Source: Nevskiales bacterium (GTDB taxonomy: Bacteria > Pseudomonadota > Gammaproteobacteria > Steroidobacterales > GCA-2729495). Taken from it: a DNA stretch of 64,000 nt. This document shows, piece by piece, positions 25,287-34,148 of the stretch. The stretch is taken from NCBI GenBank assembly GCA_011526045.1, contig WYBE01000049.1, positions 62,001-126,000 on the forward strand. The letters are read 5' to 3'. The notes beneath the pieces were generated by a model. The model saw only the letters and a list, made by a program, of their open reading frames with translations. It was not told where the DNA came from and searched no databases. Positions within the stretch are counted from its first letter, which is position 1. Each line of letters starts with the position of its first letter. The position numbers were made by a program, and so were the translations under genes.

Positions 25287-26696
25287 TCAGCGGTTCGTCA
25301 GCGTTCTCGGATCAGTGATCTTGCCGGTGACAGCCGCGGCCGCAGCTGTCAGCGGACTCGCCAGCACGGTGCGGGCGCCGATTCCCTGGCGGCCCTCGAA
25401 ATTGCGATTGCTGGTGCTTACGCAGAGCTGGCCGCGCCCAACGGTGTCGCCGTTCATGCCGAGACACATCGAGCAACCCGCTTCACGCCACTCGGCACCC
25501 GCGGCGAGGAACACCCGGTCCAGCCCCTCCGATTCGGCCTGTTTCTTGACGCTCTGTGATCCGGGCACGACGAGGACCCTGGTCGATGCCGGAACCTTTC
25601 GCCCCTCAAACAGCGCCGCCGCCTGGCGCAGGTCGGAGAGGCGGGAGTTGGTACAGCTACCGATGAATACAACGTCGACGGCGCGTCCGAGCATTGGACG
25701 GCCCGGCTCAACTCCCATATAGGCCAGCGCTTTGCGCAAACTCGGGTCGGGGCCCGGGTCGGGGATGGGTTCATTCACCGGCACGACCATGCCCGGATTG
25801 GTGCCGAAGGTGATCATGGGCGCCAGAGCGGACACGTCCAGCGCTACCTCGCGGTCGAACACGGCGTCCGGGTCCGATGGCAACGAGCGCCAGCGGCGCA
25901 CCGCAAGATCCCAGGCGGATCCCTGCGGGGTCATCGGTCGCCCGGACAGATACTCGAAGGTGACGTCGTCCGGCCCGATCATCCCAGCGCGTGCTCCCGC
26001 CTCGATGCTCATGTTGCAGACGGTCATGCGCTCATCCATGGTGAGGGACGTGATCGCATCACCGCGATACTCGATGACGTGCCCGGTACCGCCGCCAACG
26101 CCAATTTTGCCGATGATCGAGAGGATCAGGTCCTTGGCAGTTACTCCCGGTGAAAGCCGCCCGGATACATTGATGGCGAGAGTCTTGGGTTTGCGTTGCA
26201 GGAGGCATTGGGTCGCCAGAACGTGCCCGACCTCGGTCGTGCCAATTCCGAAGGCCAGGGCCCCGAAAGCGCCATGCGTACTGGTATGGCTGTCGCCGCA
26301 CACGATTGTCTTGCCGGGCTGGGTGATGCCCAGTTCCGGGCCGATGATGTGGACGATGCCGCGCTGGTCCGAATCAAACCCGAGCAACTGTATGCCGCGC
26401 TCGCGGCAGTTCTCGATCATGACCCGAATCTGGGTTGCGGCGGAGGGTTCGGCGACGATGTCGAGGTCTTTCAGGGATCGGATCGGCACGGTCGGCGTCG
26501 AATGGTCCAGTGTTGCCAGCGTGAGATCCGGGCGGCGCACCTGCAGGCCGCGCGCCTGCAGGACATTGAAGGCTTCCGGTGAAGTGACCTCGTGGGTCAG
26601 ATGCAGGTCGATGTAGAGAACCGCGGGAGCATCCGTCGTTTCCGCCACGACCACGTGGTCGTCCCAAACCTTCTGGAAAAGCGACTGAGCTGCCAT
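25287..26696 (-). CDS. leuC: 3-isopropylmalate dehydratase, large subunit
   Basis: An aconitase-family [4Fe-4S] enzyme of 469 aa. The cluster cysteines are in [13 protein letters not shown] (about residue 350) and in [10 protein letters not shown] (about 410). [22 protein letters not shown] and [17 protein letters not shown] are also seen. An ATG at 26714 is in frame, but the ATG at 26696 has CGGAGG eight bases upstream and gives the standard start [14 protein letters not shown]. Confidence 0.97.
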   Translation of the reverse strand: MAAQSLFQKVWDDHVVVAETTDAPAVLYIDLHLTHEVTSPEAFNVLQARGLQVRRPDLTLATLDHSTPTVPIRSLKDLDIVAEPSAATQIRVMIENCRERGIQLLGFDSDQRGIVHIIGPELGITQPGKTIVCGDSHTSTHGAFGALAFGIGTTEVGHVLATQCLLQRKPKTLAINVSGRLSPGVTAKDLILSIIGKIGVGGGTGHVIEYRGDAITSLTMDERMTVCNMSIEAGARAGMIGPDDVTFEYLSGRPMTPQGSAWDLAVRRWRSLPSDPDAVFDREVALDVSALAPMITFGTNPGMVVPVNEPIPDPGPDPSLRKALAYMGVEPGRPMLGRAVDVVFIGSCTNSRLSDLRQAAALFEGRKVPASTRVLVVPGSQSVKKQAESEGLDRVFLAAGAEWREAGCSMCLGMNGDTVGRGQLCVSTSNRNFEGRQGIGARTVLASPLTAAAAAVTGKITDPRTLTNR

Positions 26697-26777
26697 GGGT
26701 AACGGCCTCCGCATCTGGATTGAGTTCGCATCCCGCCAGCGGCGGGCACGTCGGATAGTTGTCGCCGTCCGGACGGC

Positions 26778-27746
26778 TCAGTGAGCCGCTGCGGACGGGT
26801 GTTGTTCCGCGCCAGCATCAACCGGCTCGAGCCAACCCCACTGATCGACGGTCTGGCCGCTGAACAAGCCGAAGAATGCATCCTGCAGGCGTTTCGTCAT
26901 GGGACCGCGTTGACCGCTACCGACAGCGATGCGGTCAACAGATCTGACGGGGGTGACTTCGGCCGCTGTCCCGGTCAGGAAAATTTCGTCCGCGACATAC
27001 AGCAGCTCACGAGGCACCGAGCGTTCCACGACCGGAATACCGAGCGTTCCGGCGAGCGTTATTACGCTGTCACGCGTAATGCCGGTCAGAATCGAGGCGG
27101 TAACCGGGGGCGTGAGCAACGTTCCGTCTCTCACCAGGAAAATGTTCTCGCCTGCGCCTTCGCTGACTGTGCCGTCGGTGGCAAGCGCGATGCCTTCGGC
27201 GAATCCGCGTTGTCGCGCTTCCAGGCTGACCAGCGTGCTGGACAGGTAGTTGCCGCCTGCCTTGGCGAGTGCCGGAATCGTGTTGGGCGCAACGCGCTGC
27301 CAGGAGGAGACGCAGACATCCACGCCGTTCTCCAGGGCCCCGGCACCGAGATAGGCACCCCACTCCCAGGCCGCAATCGCCATCTCGACCGGGTGCCCGG
27401 GCGGGGGCGCCAGGCCCACCTCGCCGTAGCCCCGGTAGATGATAGGCCGGATATAGGCACCCTGGAGCAGGTTGTTGCGGCGGACGACCTCTTTGCACGC
27501 GGAATCGATGGTGGCCGACGACCATGGAACGTCGATCCGGTGGATCTTGGCGGACTCCAGCAGCCTGCGCGTGTGGGCCTGCAGTCGAAATACCGAGGGT
27601 CCCTTGTGCCTGGTCGAGTAGACACGAATTCCCTCGAACACCGAGGAGCCGTAGTGCAGGGCATGAGTCAGCACATGTGTCCGGGCATCAGCCCACGGGA
27701 CCAGTTTGCCGTTATGCCAAATCCATTCACTTGCTTTTATGGGCAT
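26778..27746 (-). CDS. ilvE: Branched-chain amino acid aminotransferase
   Basis: Final transamination for leucine, isoleucine and valine. A fold-type IV PLP enzyme of 322 aa: MPIKASEWIWHNGKLVPW at the start, HALHYGSSVFEG, the lysine region ALAKAGGNYLSS, and EGAGENIFLV. The upstream TTG at 27779 is rejected because MPIKASEWIW is the family start. It sits between leuA (33 bp before) and leuC, an uncommon place that joins the shared last step to leucine control. Confidence 0.95.
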   Translation of the reverse strand: MPIKASEWIWHNGKLVPWADARTHVLTHALHYGSSVFEGIRVYSTRHKGPSVFRLQAHTRRLLESAKIHRIDVPWSSATIDSACKEVVRRNNLLQGAYIRPIIYRGYGEVGLAPPPGHPVEMAIAAWEWGAYLGAGALENGVDVCVSSWQRVAPNTIPALAKAGGNYLSSTLVSLEARQRGFAEGIALATDGTVSEGAGENIFLVRDGTLLTPPVTASILTGITRDSVITLAGTLGIPVVERSVPRELLYVADEIFLTGTAAEVTPVRSVDRIAVGSGQRGPMTKRLQDAFFGLFSGQTVDQWGWLEPVDAGAEQHPSAAAH

Positions 27747-27779
27747 GTTGGTATCCCGAATAGTTCCATCTCTTTGCAA

Positions 27780-29348
27780 TCAGATCCGTGCCGCCTCGAC
27801 TGGCCTGTTTGCGCCGCCGGTTCGAATGCCTGCTTGCCGACAGATACGGTTGATGACGTCCAGATAGGCGAGGGCGCCGGCCTCTACGATGTCCGTGCTG
27901 ATGCCATGCCCACGGTGACTGGCGCCATTATATTCGACGGTCACTGTGACCTCACCCTGGGCATCCTCGCCCATCGTGACACTACGAACCTCGAAGTTTC
28001 GAAGTTCCAGCGCGATTTCCGTCGCGCGATCGAGCGCCTTGAACGAGGCCTCTATCGGACCGTCGCCCACCGCCGCTTCGTTCACCACACGGCCATCCAT
28101 GTGACGCAGGCGTACGGCGCCAGCGGCAATAACGCCCGTTCCGGCCGTGATGTGCAACTCCTCGAGCGACCAGGGCCCGGCTCCGGTTTCGCTGTTCATC
28201 ACGATCGCCTCGATATCCGCGTCGAACATCTCTTTCTTGCGGTCGGCGAGTTTCTTGAACTCGGCAAAGGCCCGGTTCAGTTCGTCATCGGCGAGGATGA
28301 ATCCGAGCTGCTGGACGCGCTCGCGAAAAGCATGCCTGCCACTGTGCTTGCCGAGTACGAGGTTGGACCGGCTGATTCCGACATCTTCAGGTCGCATGAT
28401 CTCGTAGGTCGAGGCGTGCTTCAGCATGCCGTCCTGGTGGATTCCCGATTCATGCGCGAACGCATTCTCGCCCACGACCGCCTTGTTTCTCGGCACATGC
28501 ATGCCCGTGATACTGGAAACCAGCCGACTGGTCGGGTAGAGGCGTCGTGTCTCCACGCCGCACTCTGCCCCGAAATGGGCTGCGCGCGTGCGCAGGGCCA
28601 TGACGACCTCCTCCAGAGAACAGTTTCCCGCACGCTCGCCGATGCCGTTGATCGTGCATTCCACCTGGCGGGCACCGGCCCGGACCGCCGCCAGACTGTT
28701 GGCGACCGCCATGCCGAGATCATCATGGCAATGCACACTCAACGTGACCTTCTCGACGCCCTGTACATGGGCCCGCAGGTAGGCAAAAAGCTCGGCGAAC
28801 TCGTCGGGGACCGTATACCCGAGAGTGTCGGGGATGTTGATCGTGGTGGCTCCGGCTTCGATGACCGCTGTCACGACGTCGGCGAGGTAGGCCGGTTCGG
28901 TTCGTGAGGCGTCTTCCGCCGAAAACTCCACATCTTCGCAAAAACTCTTTGCCATACGGACTGACTCGACCGCACGCCGGATGATTTCTTCTTTGGCCAT
29001 CTGCAGCTTGTAGTTTCGATGGATTTCGCTGGTGGCGATGAAGACGTGAATGCGCGATCTGGCAGCCGCTCGCACGGCGTGCCAAGCACGATCGATATCG
29101 CCGGCGTGGCAGCGTGCCAGTCCGCAGATCACCGGCCCGCGGATTTCAGCCGCAATGGCCTGGACCGCATCAAAATCGCCGGGCGACGCAGCCGGAAAAC
29201 CAGCTTCGATGATATCGACCTGGAGATCACGCAGTGCGGCGGCGACGCGCAGTTTTTCATTCAGCGCCATGCTGCAGCCTGGCGCCTGTTCGCCATCGCG
29301 AAGCGTGGTGTCGAAAATCAACACACGATTTTCAGAGAGTTTGTCCAT
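27780..29348 (-). CDS. leuA: 2-isopropylmalate synthase
   Basis: Committed step of leucine synthesis, joining acetyl-CoA and 2-oxoisovalerate. The 522-aa protein has a catalytic TIM barrel with [12 protein letters not shown] (metal Asp), [14 protein letters not shown] (metal His) and [14 protein letters not shown], and a C-terminal LeuA dimer domain from about residue 390 that binds leucine. AGGAG is seven bases before the ATG. It is preceded by a leader peptide gene and attenuator, so it should respond both to charged tRNA-Leu and to leucine. Confidence 0.97.
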   Translation of the reverse strand: MDKLSENRVLIFDTTLRDGEQAPGCSMALNEKLRVAAALRDLQVDIIEAGFPAASPGDFDAVQAIAAEIRGPVICGLARCHAGDIDRAWHAVRAAARSRIHVFIATSEIHRNYKLQMAKEEIIRRAVESVRMAKSFCEDVEFSAEDASRTEPAYLADVVTAVIEAGATTINIPDTLGYTVPDEFAELFAYLRAHVQGVEKVTLSVHCHDDLGMAVANSLAAVRAGARQVECTINGIGERAGNCSLEEVVMALRTRAAHFGAECGVETRRLYPTSRLVSSITGMHVPRNKAVVGENAFAHESGIHQDGMLKHASTYEIMRPEDVGISRSNLVLGKHSGRHAFRERVQQLGFILADDELNRAFAEFKKLADRKKEMFDADIEAIVMNSETGAGPWSLEELHITAGTGVIAAGAVRLRHMDGRVVNEAAVGDGPIEASFKALDRATEIALELRNFEVRSVTMGEDAQGEVTVTVEYNGASHRGHGISTDIVEAGALAYLDVINRICRQAGIRTGGANRPVEAARI

Positions 29349-29459
29349 GGCTGGTCTCCTGAGCGCTGCTGGTCGTCAGTCTGTCCGCACGTCCCGCACC
29401 AGTTGTATCGTCCTGGACTTGCCTTGCTGTTCCAATTGGCTTCTGGTGGTTGTCGGCGC

Positions 29460-29495
29460 AAAAAAAAACCCCGCGACCTTGTGGGGTGCGGGGTT
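29460..29495 (-). terminator. leuL: Attenuator terminator of the leu operon
   Basis: On the minus strand, AACCCCGC (29495-29488) pairs with GCGGGGTT (29474-29467), followed by a run of T (complement of the A run 29460-29468). It lies 19 bases after the leader peptide stop and about 110 before leuA, the classical place of an attenuator. Confidence 0.82.
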
Positions 29496-29514
29496 CTGGG
29501 GACTAATGAATTCC

Positions 29515-29637
29515 TTAGCCGGTCGAACGCTCGCACCGCTGGAGTGTAAGCTCCAGCAGCAATACGCCTGCCAGACCGCAGGCGGCAACCGGCCGGCGGA
29601 CAGGCAGGACGCGTTCAATTATCGAGAATTCACACAT
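29515..29637 (-). CDS. leuL: leu operon leader peptide, 40 aa
   Basis: A short gene upstream of leuA, missed by length cut-offs. It starts MCEFSIIERVLPV, includes the control run VLLLELTL (codons GTA TTG CTG CTG GAG CTT ACA CTC) and ends ERSTG-stop. Leu is 7 of 40 residues, with Ile and Val nearby. The terminator hairpin follows directly. There is no clear ribosome site; the -10 of the promoter is 7 bases before the ATG, so translation may begin on a leaderless transcript. Role: ribosome stalling at Leu codons when tRNA-Leu is uncharged allows read-through into leuA-ilvE-leuCDB. Confidence 0.78.
   Translation of the reverse strand: MCEFSIIERVLPVRRPVAACGLAGVLLLELTLQRCERSTG
29538..29557 (-). 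promoter_or_regulatory. Pause hairpin inside the leu leader
   Basis: GCTGGAG-CTTACA-CTCCAGC forms a 7-bp hairpin that spans the leucine codons of the leader peptide. A ribosome stalled on Leu codons would open it, as expected for the 1:2 (pause) hairpin of an attenuator. Confidence 0.55.
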
Positions 29638-29644
29638 TTGGCCG

Positions 29645-29673
29645 ATGTTCGACGAAGGCGGAGCCAATGTCAA
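29645..29673 (-). promoter_or_regulatory. leu operon promoter
   Basis: Perfect -35 TTGACA (29673-29668), 17-base spacer, -10 GAACAT (29650-29645) and 7 bases to the leader ATG. The -10 is weak but spacing is ideal, and the transcript would start at or near the ATG. Confidence 0.6.
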
Positions 29674-30003
29674 CCGGTGCTGCAGGCTTCAGAGCGGCCG
29701 TACGCGAAACGGCGGACACGCCGCATCGCCGGTTCGCCTGCTGGCTTGCGTAGTGCGTGCGCTGGCGAAGCCGTGGAGGGTGAAACTCCGCAGTGTATTT
29801 GGGGGACCTGGCCTTTCGGCCACCGGATACCGGGCCACGTTACCAGGGAGGAAAGGTCAGGCGGGCGGTACGATATTCGCAGCATGGCATCTGCGTGCAG
29901 GGCACCTGATGTGCGCCTCGCTTCGACAATAACTCTACCGTCCATCGTGGTAACCCGCTGTGTGGCTGCGCGGTTTTGCAATCGCGGTAGCGCTCAGCCG
30001 CGT
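29674..30003. other. Gene-free stretch between leu and tonB, hairpin-rich
   Basis: No credible protein gene. Several compact stems stand together at 29770-29835: GGAG-GGTGAAA-CTCC, TGGCC-TTTC-GGCCA (29809-29822, a GAAA loop if read on the minus strand) and CCGG-ATA-CCGG next to it. This may be an unrecognised structured RNA or chance in GC-rich DNA. I could not match it to RNase P, tmRNA, 6S, 4.5S or a known riboswitch. Confidence 0.3.
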
Positions 30004-30012
30004 TGCGATAAT
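30004..30012 (+). promoter_or_regulatory. Possible extended -10 promoter for tonB
   Basis: TGC-GATAAT fits an extended -10 (TGn plus 5/6 of TATAAT). No good -35 is placed at 16-18 bases. It would leave an untranslated leader of roughly 95 bases before tonB. Confidence 0.35.
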
Positions 30013-30112
30013 ATTGTGGTTATTTGCCGCGGGCTTGTGGCAACATACGCGCCCCGGGCACTGCGCTGCGCTGCGCACAACAACTGAAATAACACGATTC
30101 AGATTGTCGACT

Positions 30113-30742
30113 ATGGCATACGCAATCAGCACCCCCATGCTCTCCCGCAGAGCTCTGGTGTTTCTGTGCATTGTGGCCATTCACGTCGGCTTTGTATGGG
30201 TTTTGAGCAAAGGTCTCGTTCCAACCATCGGCGAGATGATCATAGGCCCGGCAAAGGTGGAAATGATCGAGGAGGTGGTCGAGGAGGACGACAAGCCACC
30301 CCCACCGCCGCCCAAGATCGAAACAGCGCCGCCACCATTTGTGCCGCCACCGGATATCGCCATTGACCTGCCAGTGGAGGCCGCCAAGACCACGGCAATC
30401 ACCGCGACCACGAAGAAGCCGGTCGCAAAGCCGCCACCGCCGCCACCGGCTGTCAAGCGCGTACCTCCGCGCCAGAATCCACGTCGGGCGCTGGTCGAAC
30501 CAGCCTACCCGCCGCAATCCAAGCGCCTCGGTGAAGAAGGGGCGACCGTTCTGCGCCTGCATATTGACGCAGAGGGCAAAGTCACCGATGCGCAGGTTGC
30601 ACAAAGCAGCGGGTTTCCCAGGCTGGATGAGGCCGCGGTGAAACACGCGATGCGATCATGGCGGTTCCTGCCCGGCACCGAGGATGGGAAGCCGGTTGCC
30701 ATGTGGTACGAATTCAGGGTGGTCTGGAAAATCGAGAAGTAG
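30113..30742 (+). CDS. tonB: TonB energy transducer
   Basis: It carries proton-motive energy from ExbB-ExbD to outer-membrane receptors. The 209-aa protein has an N-terminal membrane anchor (about residues 13-34, LVFLCIVAIHVGFVWVL), a periplasmic Pro-rich spacer with two runs of six prolines, and a C-terminal TonB domain: VEPAYPPQSKRLGEEG, VTDAQVAQSSGFPRLDEAAV, WRFLPG. The open frame starts at 29960, but the ATG at 30113 gives the normal topology. No ribosome site is evident. First gene of the tonB-exbB-exbD-exbD-TPR block. Confidence 0.93.
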   Translation: MAYAISTPMLSRRALVFLCIVAIHVGFVWVLSKGLVPTIGEMIIGPAKVEMIEEVVEEDDKPPPPPPKIETAPPPFVPPPDIAIDLPVEAAKTTAITATTKKPVAKPPPPPPAVKRVPPRQNPRRALVEPAYPPQSKRLGEEGATVLRLHIDAEGKVTDAQVAQSSGFPRLDEAAVKHAMRSWRFLPGTEDGKPVAMWYEFRVVWKIEK

Positions 30743-30830
30743 ACCCGTAAGACCGCCGTCGGGTCGGCAGCTGCCGTTGCAACTGTCGATGTTTTTTTTG
30801 TTGCTCGCGCGTTGAGGGGAAGAAAAGATC

Positions 30831-31769
30831 ATGGTTGACCTAGCAGCACTCGCTTTGACTATCGCGCTGGCCGCGCAGCAGCAGCCAGTTCCTCCAGCGC
30901 CGCCGGCTGAACCAGCCACATCCGGCGGCGATCCGGGACTGACCCTGAGCCAGGGGGACCTCCCGCCCGTTGACACCAGCGGCGGGTTGCCGGCGACCGA
31001 AACGGCGCCCGCACTCGAACCGCCGCCGGACGTCTCCACCCCGGAGGTGCCGCCGCCCGTAGACAATCCCTACGGCCTGTCTGCGCTGTGGGCACAGGGC
31101 GATTTCGTCGCCAAGGGAACGCTGATCATTCTGGTCGTTATGTCTCTAGCGTCCTGGTTCATCATCCTGACCAAGCTGTGGGACCAGAGCCGCCTGAGGC
31201 GCCAGTTTGTGCAGACGGAAAAAGGATTCTGGTCGGGCCGCAGCCTGCAGGACGGAATTGCGACGCTGAAGGACTCGGATAACGCCTTCCGGATGATCGC
31301 CGAGCAGGGCGTCAAGGCCGCGCAGCACCATGAAGGCCGACTCACGGATCAGATTCCGTTGCACGAGTGGGTTACGCAGTCACTACAACGGGCGGTCGAC
31401 AGGGTCAGCAACGATCTGCAGGGCGGTCTGTCGTTTCTTGCCACCACCGGATCGACCGCGCCCTTCATTGGGCTGTTTGGCACGGTGTGGGGCATTTATC
31501 ACGCGCTGATCAACATCGGGATCGCAGGCCAGGCCAGCATCGACAAGGTGGCGGGTCCGGTCGGTGAGGCGCTCATCATGACGGCCATCGGTCTTGCTGT
31601 GGCCGTGCCGGCCGTGCTGGGCTACAACTGGCTTCTGCGCCGCAACAAGGCGCTGCTCGAGGAAGTGCGCTACTTCGCGACCGACGTGCAGGCGTACCTG
31701 ATCAGTGGTGCGCGTGTCGAGGGTGGCGGCCGTCCGGCCAGCGCGTCCGCAGGTCCGCGGAGCAAGTAA
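30831..31769 (+). CDS. exbB: ExbB/TolQ-type proton channel subunit
   Basis: 312 aa, longer than enteric ExbB (about 244). The first 75 residues are a hydrophobic start (MVDLAALALTIALAA) and a Pro-rich low-complexity stretch ending NPYGLSALW. Then come the first membrane helix (GTLIILVVMSLASWFIIL, about 95-115), a cytoplasmic loop, and the MotA/TolQ/ExbB domain with FLATTGSTAPFIGLFGTVWGI and ALIMTAIGLAVAVPAVLGYN, the two channel helices. GAGGGGAAG precedes the ATG. It forms the pentameric scaffold for ExbD. Confidence 0.95.
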   Translation: MVDLAALALTIALAAQQQPVPPAPPAEPATSGGDPGLTLSQGDLPPVDTSGGLPATETAPALEPPPDVSTPEVPPPVDNPYGLSALWAQGDFVAKGTLIILVVMSLASWFIILTKLWDQSRLRRQFVQTEKGFWSGRSLQDGIATLKDSDNAFRMIAEQGVKAAQHHEGRLTDQIPLHEWVTQSLQRAVDRVSNDLQGGLSFLATTGSTAPFIGLFGTVWGIYHALINIGIAGQASIDKVAGPVGEALIMTAIGLAVAVPAVLGYNWLLRRNKALLEEVRYFATDVQAYLISGARVEGGGRPASASAGPRSK

Positions 31770-31770
31770 C

Positions 31771-32199
31771 GTGGGTATGTCGGTATCGGACGGAGGGGAG
31801 GGCGGCTCGGCAATGTCCGACATCAACGTCACGCCCATGGTGGACGTGATGTTGGTGTTGCTGATCATCTTCCTGATCACGATCCCGGTCATCACCCAGA
31901 CGGTGAAGGTGGATCTGCCAAAAGTCGCCAATCTGCCCACCCAGACGAAACCGGAGAACATTACGGTCGCGATCGACGCGGCGGGTGAAGTCTTCTGGAA
32001 TCAGTCGCAGGTTCCGAATGACCAGGCATTGCTTGATCTGGTGAAGTCGGTGGCCGTGAAGGATCCACAACCGGAAATCCATATTCGCGGCGACAGTCAG
32101 GCCCGTTTCGAAGCAGTCGGGCGGACGATCTATCTGATTCAGCGAGGCGGCATCGCCAAGGTCGGTTTCATCACCGAACCAGACCGGGGCTTCCGCTAG
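31771..32199 (+). CDS. exbD: ExbD-family biopolymer transport protein, first copy
   Basis: 142 aa with a short cytoplasmic head, one membrane helix (VDVMLVLLIIFLITIPVI, about residues 24-44) with the proton-accepting Asp in PMVDVM, and a periplasmic domain. GGAG lies 8 bases before the GTG at 31771; an ATG two codons later is the alternative. It begins one base after the exbB stop. Together with the next gene it makes a two-ExbD system as in Xanthomonas. Confidence 0.92.
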   Translation: MGMSVSDGGEGGSAMSDINVTPMVDVMLVLLIIFLITIPVITQTVKVDLPKVANLPTQTKPENITVAIDAAGEVFWNQSQVPNDQALLDLVKSVAVKDPQPEIHIRGDSQARFEAVGRTIYLIQRGGIAKVGFITEPDRGFR

Positions 32200-32255
32200 A
32201 CGGTCGCGGGCAATGGTACGGCAGCACAACACCGCTTGTTGCGAGGGTTGACGAT

Positions 32256-32681
32256 ATGGCCATGGGCGCTGGTGGTGGCGATGACGAACCTGTGATGGAC
32301 ATCAACATGACGCCGTTGATCGACGTCATGCTGGTGTTGCTGATCATGTTCATTATTACGATTCCCATCATGACGCACGCTGTCAAACTGGATATGCCGC
32401 GTCCAAATCCCAATGCCGTGGAACCACCCGCTCCGCCGGAAGTGATCGAACTCGAAATCGATTTCGACGGCACTGTCCTCTGGAATGGGACGACCGTGCC
32501 GGACTTTGCAACACTCGAGCGATATTTCAGTATCGAGGCGGGTAAGGTGCCCCAGCCCGAACTTCATGTTCGAGCGAACAAGAGGGCGAAATACGACAAC
32601 GTGGCCAAAGCACTTGCTCTCGCGCAACGCCAGGGAATGAGCAAGATCGGCTTTGTCGGCATGGAACAGTTCGCTGAATAG
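32256..32681 (+). CDS. exbD: ExbD-family biopolymer transport protein, second copy
   Basis: 141 aa. The head is Gly/Asp-rich, followed by MDINMTPLIDVMLVLLIMFIITIPIM (helix about residues 20-40) with the conserved Asp, and a periplasmic domain with PELHVRANKRAKYDNV. GAGGG precedes the ATG. It is clearly related to the first copy but differs in the periplasmic part, consistent with specialised roles. Confidence 0.93.
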   Translation: MAMGAGGGDDEPVMDINMTPLIDVMLVLLIMFIITIPIMTHAVKLDMPRPNPNAVEPPAPPEVIELEIDFDGTVLWNGTTVPDFATLERYFSIEAGKVPQPELHVRANKRAKYDNVAKALALAQRQGMSKIGFVGMEQFAE

Positions 32682-32750
32682 CAGCAATTGCCGCAACCCT
32701 TCGCGGCCAGGCTGGTCGAATTCGTGACAGGACAATTGCAGGGCAGGCGC

Positions 32751-33998
32751 ATGATGAGGGTAAATAGTCTGATTCGGTTTTTCGGTCTGGTGCTCGTGAC
32801 AGCGAGCCTGCTCGGAGCCGCCGTTCAAGCCTCCGCTGCCGATGACAAAATCGGCGCCAAGGTTGGCAAGCCCATGAAGGCGGCGCAGGAAGCCATCCAG
32901 AAAAAGGAATGGGATAAGGCCATGGCAAAGATTGCCGAGGCCGATGCTGTCTCGCAAAAGAGTGCCTTCGAGCAGTACCAGATCAATGAGTTCAAGGGTT
33001 ACGTTCTGCTGCAGCAGAAGAAGTATGCGGACGTCGCACGGATTTACGAGCAGAACCTGAACTCGCCCAAGATGCCGCCGGAGCAGGTCGATGACCGCCT
33101 GAAAGCCCTGATACAGCTCAACACCGCGACTCGCAATTATCCGAAGGTGATCGAGCTCGGCACTCGCTGGCTCAAGAGCGGTGGCAAGGATGTAGACACC
33201 CAGGTGCTCGTCGCGCAGGCGCACTATCTGCAGAAGGACTACAAGAACGCGATCTCCATCATGCAGGCTGCCATCCATGCAGCAGAGCAGGCGGGCAAGC
33301 AGGTCGATGAGAACTGGCTGCAACTCGTGCGTAGTTCCCAGCAGAACGTCGGTGACGAAAGCGGCGCAACAGCTACGCTGGAAAAACTGGTGCGCCTGTA
33401 TCCGAAGAAGGAATACTGGGACTACCTGCTAAGCACCAGGATGCGCCAGAAAAACCCCGATCGGGTCACGCTGAACCTGTATCGTCTTGCAGGTCAGGTC
33501 GGCGTCATGGACTCTCCGGACGAGTACGTGGAAATGACCGAGATGCTGCTTGATGCCGGTCTGCCTGGCGAGGCCCGGAGCGTGATGGAAGCGGGGTACA
33601 AGGCCAAGATATTCGAGACCGCGGACCAGAGCAATGCGGATCGCTATACTCGCCGCTTGAATGACGCCAAGGCCCGGGCCGCCAAAGACGAGCAGTCGCT
33701 GCCCACATTCGAGAGCGACGCGAAAAAGGCTCCTACGGGCCAGGGTGACGTTGCGCTCGGCATGGCCTATTCCAGTTTCGGGCAGTATCAGAAGGCCGTG
33801 GACGCTCTGTCACGCGGCCTCCAGAAGGGCGGCGTTCGTGATCCGGCGCAGGCCAGCATCATGCTGGGTATCGCCAATCTCAAGCTGGGCAAGAACGACG
33901 AAGCCCTGAAGGCATTCGAACAGGCCAAATCGGCTGACAAGGAACTGAGCGAAGTCGCCCGCCTCTGGGCGATAGTCGCTCGCAGCAGCGCTAGCTGA
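32751..33998 (+). CDS. Exported TPR-repeat protein of the TonB block
   Basis: 415 aa. The signal peptide starts MMRVNSLIRFFGLVLVTASLL with likely cleavage after QASA. Helical repeats of TPR type follow throughout: KAAQEAIQKKEWDKAMAKI, KKYADVARIYEQNL, YSSFGQYQKAVDALSRGL, LGKNDEALKAFEQAKSAD. TPR proteins are often encoded with TonB systems of this kind and probably act in the periplasm, but the partner is unknown. The open frame extends upstream to 32688; the ATG at 32751 gives a proper signal peptide. Confidence 0.82.
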   Translation: MMRVNSLIRFFGLVLVTASLLGAAVQASAADDKIGAKVGKPMKAAQEAIQKKEWDKAMAKIAEADAVSQKSAFEQYQINEFKGYVLLQQKKYADVARIYEQNLNSPKMPPEQVDDRLKALIQLNTATRNYPKVIELGTRWLKSGGKDVDTQVLVAQAHYLQKDYKNAISIMQAAIHAAEQAGKQVDENWLQLVRSSQQNVGDESGATATLEKLVRLYPKKEYWDYLLSTRMRQKNPDRVTLNLYRLAGQVGVMDSPDEYVEMTEMLLDAGLPGEARSVMEAGYKAKIFETADQSNADRYTRRLNDAKARAAKDEQSLPTFESDAKKAPTGQGDVALGMAYSSFGQYQKAVDALSRGLQKGGVRDPAQASIMLGIANLKLGKNDEALKAFEQAKSADKELSEVARLWAIVARSSAS

Positions 33999-34041
33999 GC
34001 CCACGCGGGCCTGACGCCCCTAAAAGAAGGGAAATCGGCGA

Positions 34042-34068
34042 GACCACCATGGCTGCGCCATGGTGGTC
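34042..34068. repeat. 11-bp inverted repeat after the TonB block
   Basis: GACCACCATGG (34042-34052) and CCATGGTGGTC (34058-34068) with a 5-base loop. No T run follows. It may be a transcription stop of the non-T type, an mRNA hairpin, or an operator in front of the ferredoxin gene. Confidence 0.5.
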
Positions 34069-34148
34069 GATGCGCTGGGCCTCAACGCAGCTCGCAACAG
34101 TTTGTCAAACCGCTCCGTCCCGCGTGTTGCGGGTTCACCGGGTCAGCC

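Noticed and set aside
26781-28907. 708-residue open frame on the plus strand
   Set aside because: It lies fully opposite ilvE and leuA, shows no domain, and is a shadow of GC-rich codon bias.
29376-29618. 80-residue minus-strand frame over the leu leader
   Set aside because: It runs in a different frame through the attenuator; the 40-aa frame with Leu codons and a stop before the terminator fits better.
29760-29860. RNase P, cobalamin riboswitch or 4.5S RNA
   Set aside because: Short similarities such as GGTGAAACTCC or GAGGAAAGGTC are not backed by the rest of the conserved cores.
30743-30830. Terminator between tonB and exbB (palindrome CGGCAGCTGCCG plus T run)
   Set aside because: The T run is 16 bases away from the palindrome and the genes are expected to be cotranscribed; not a convincing terminator.
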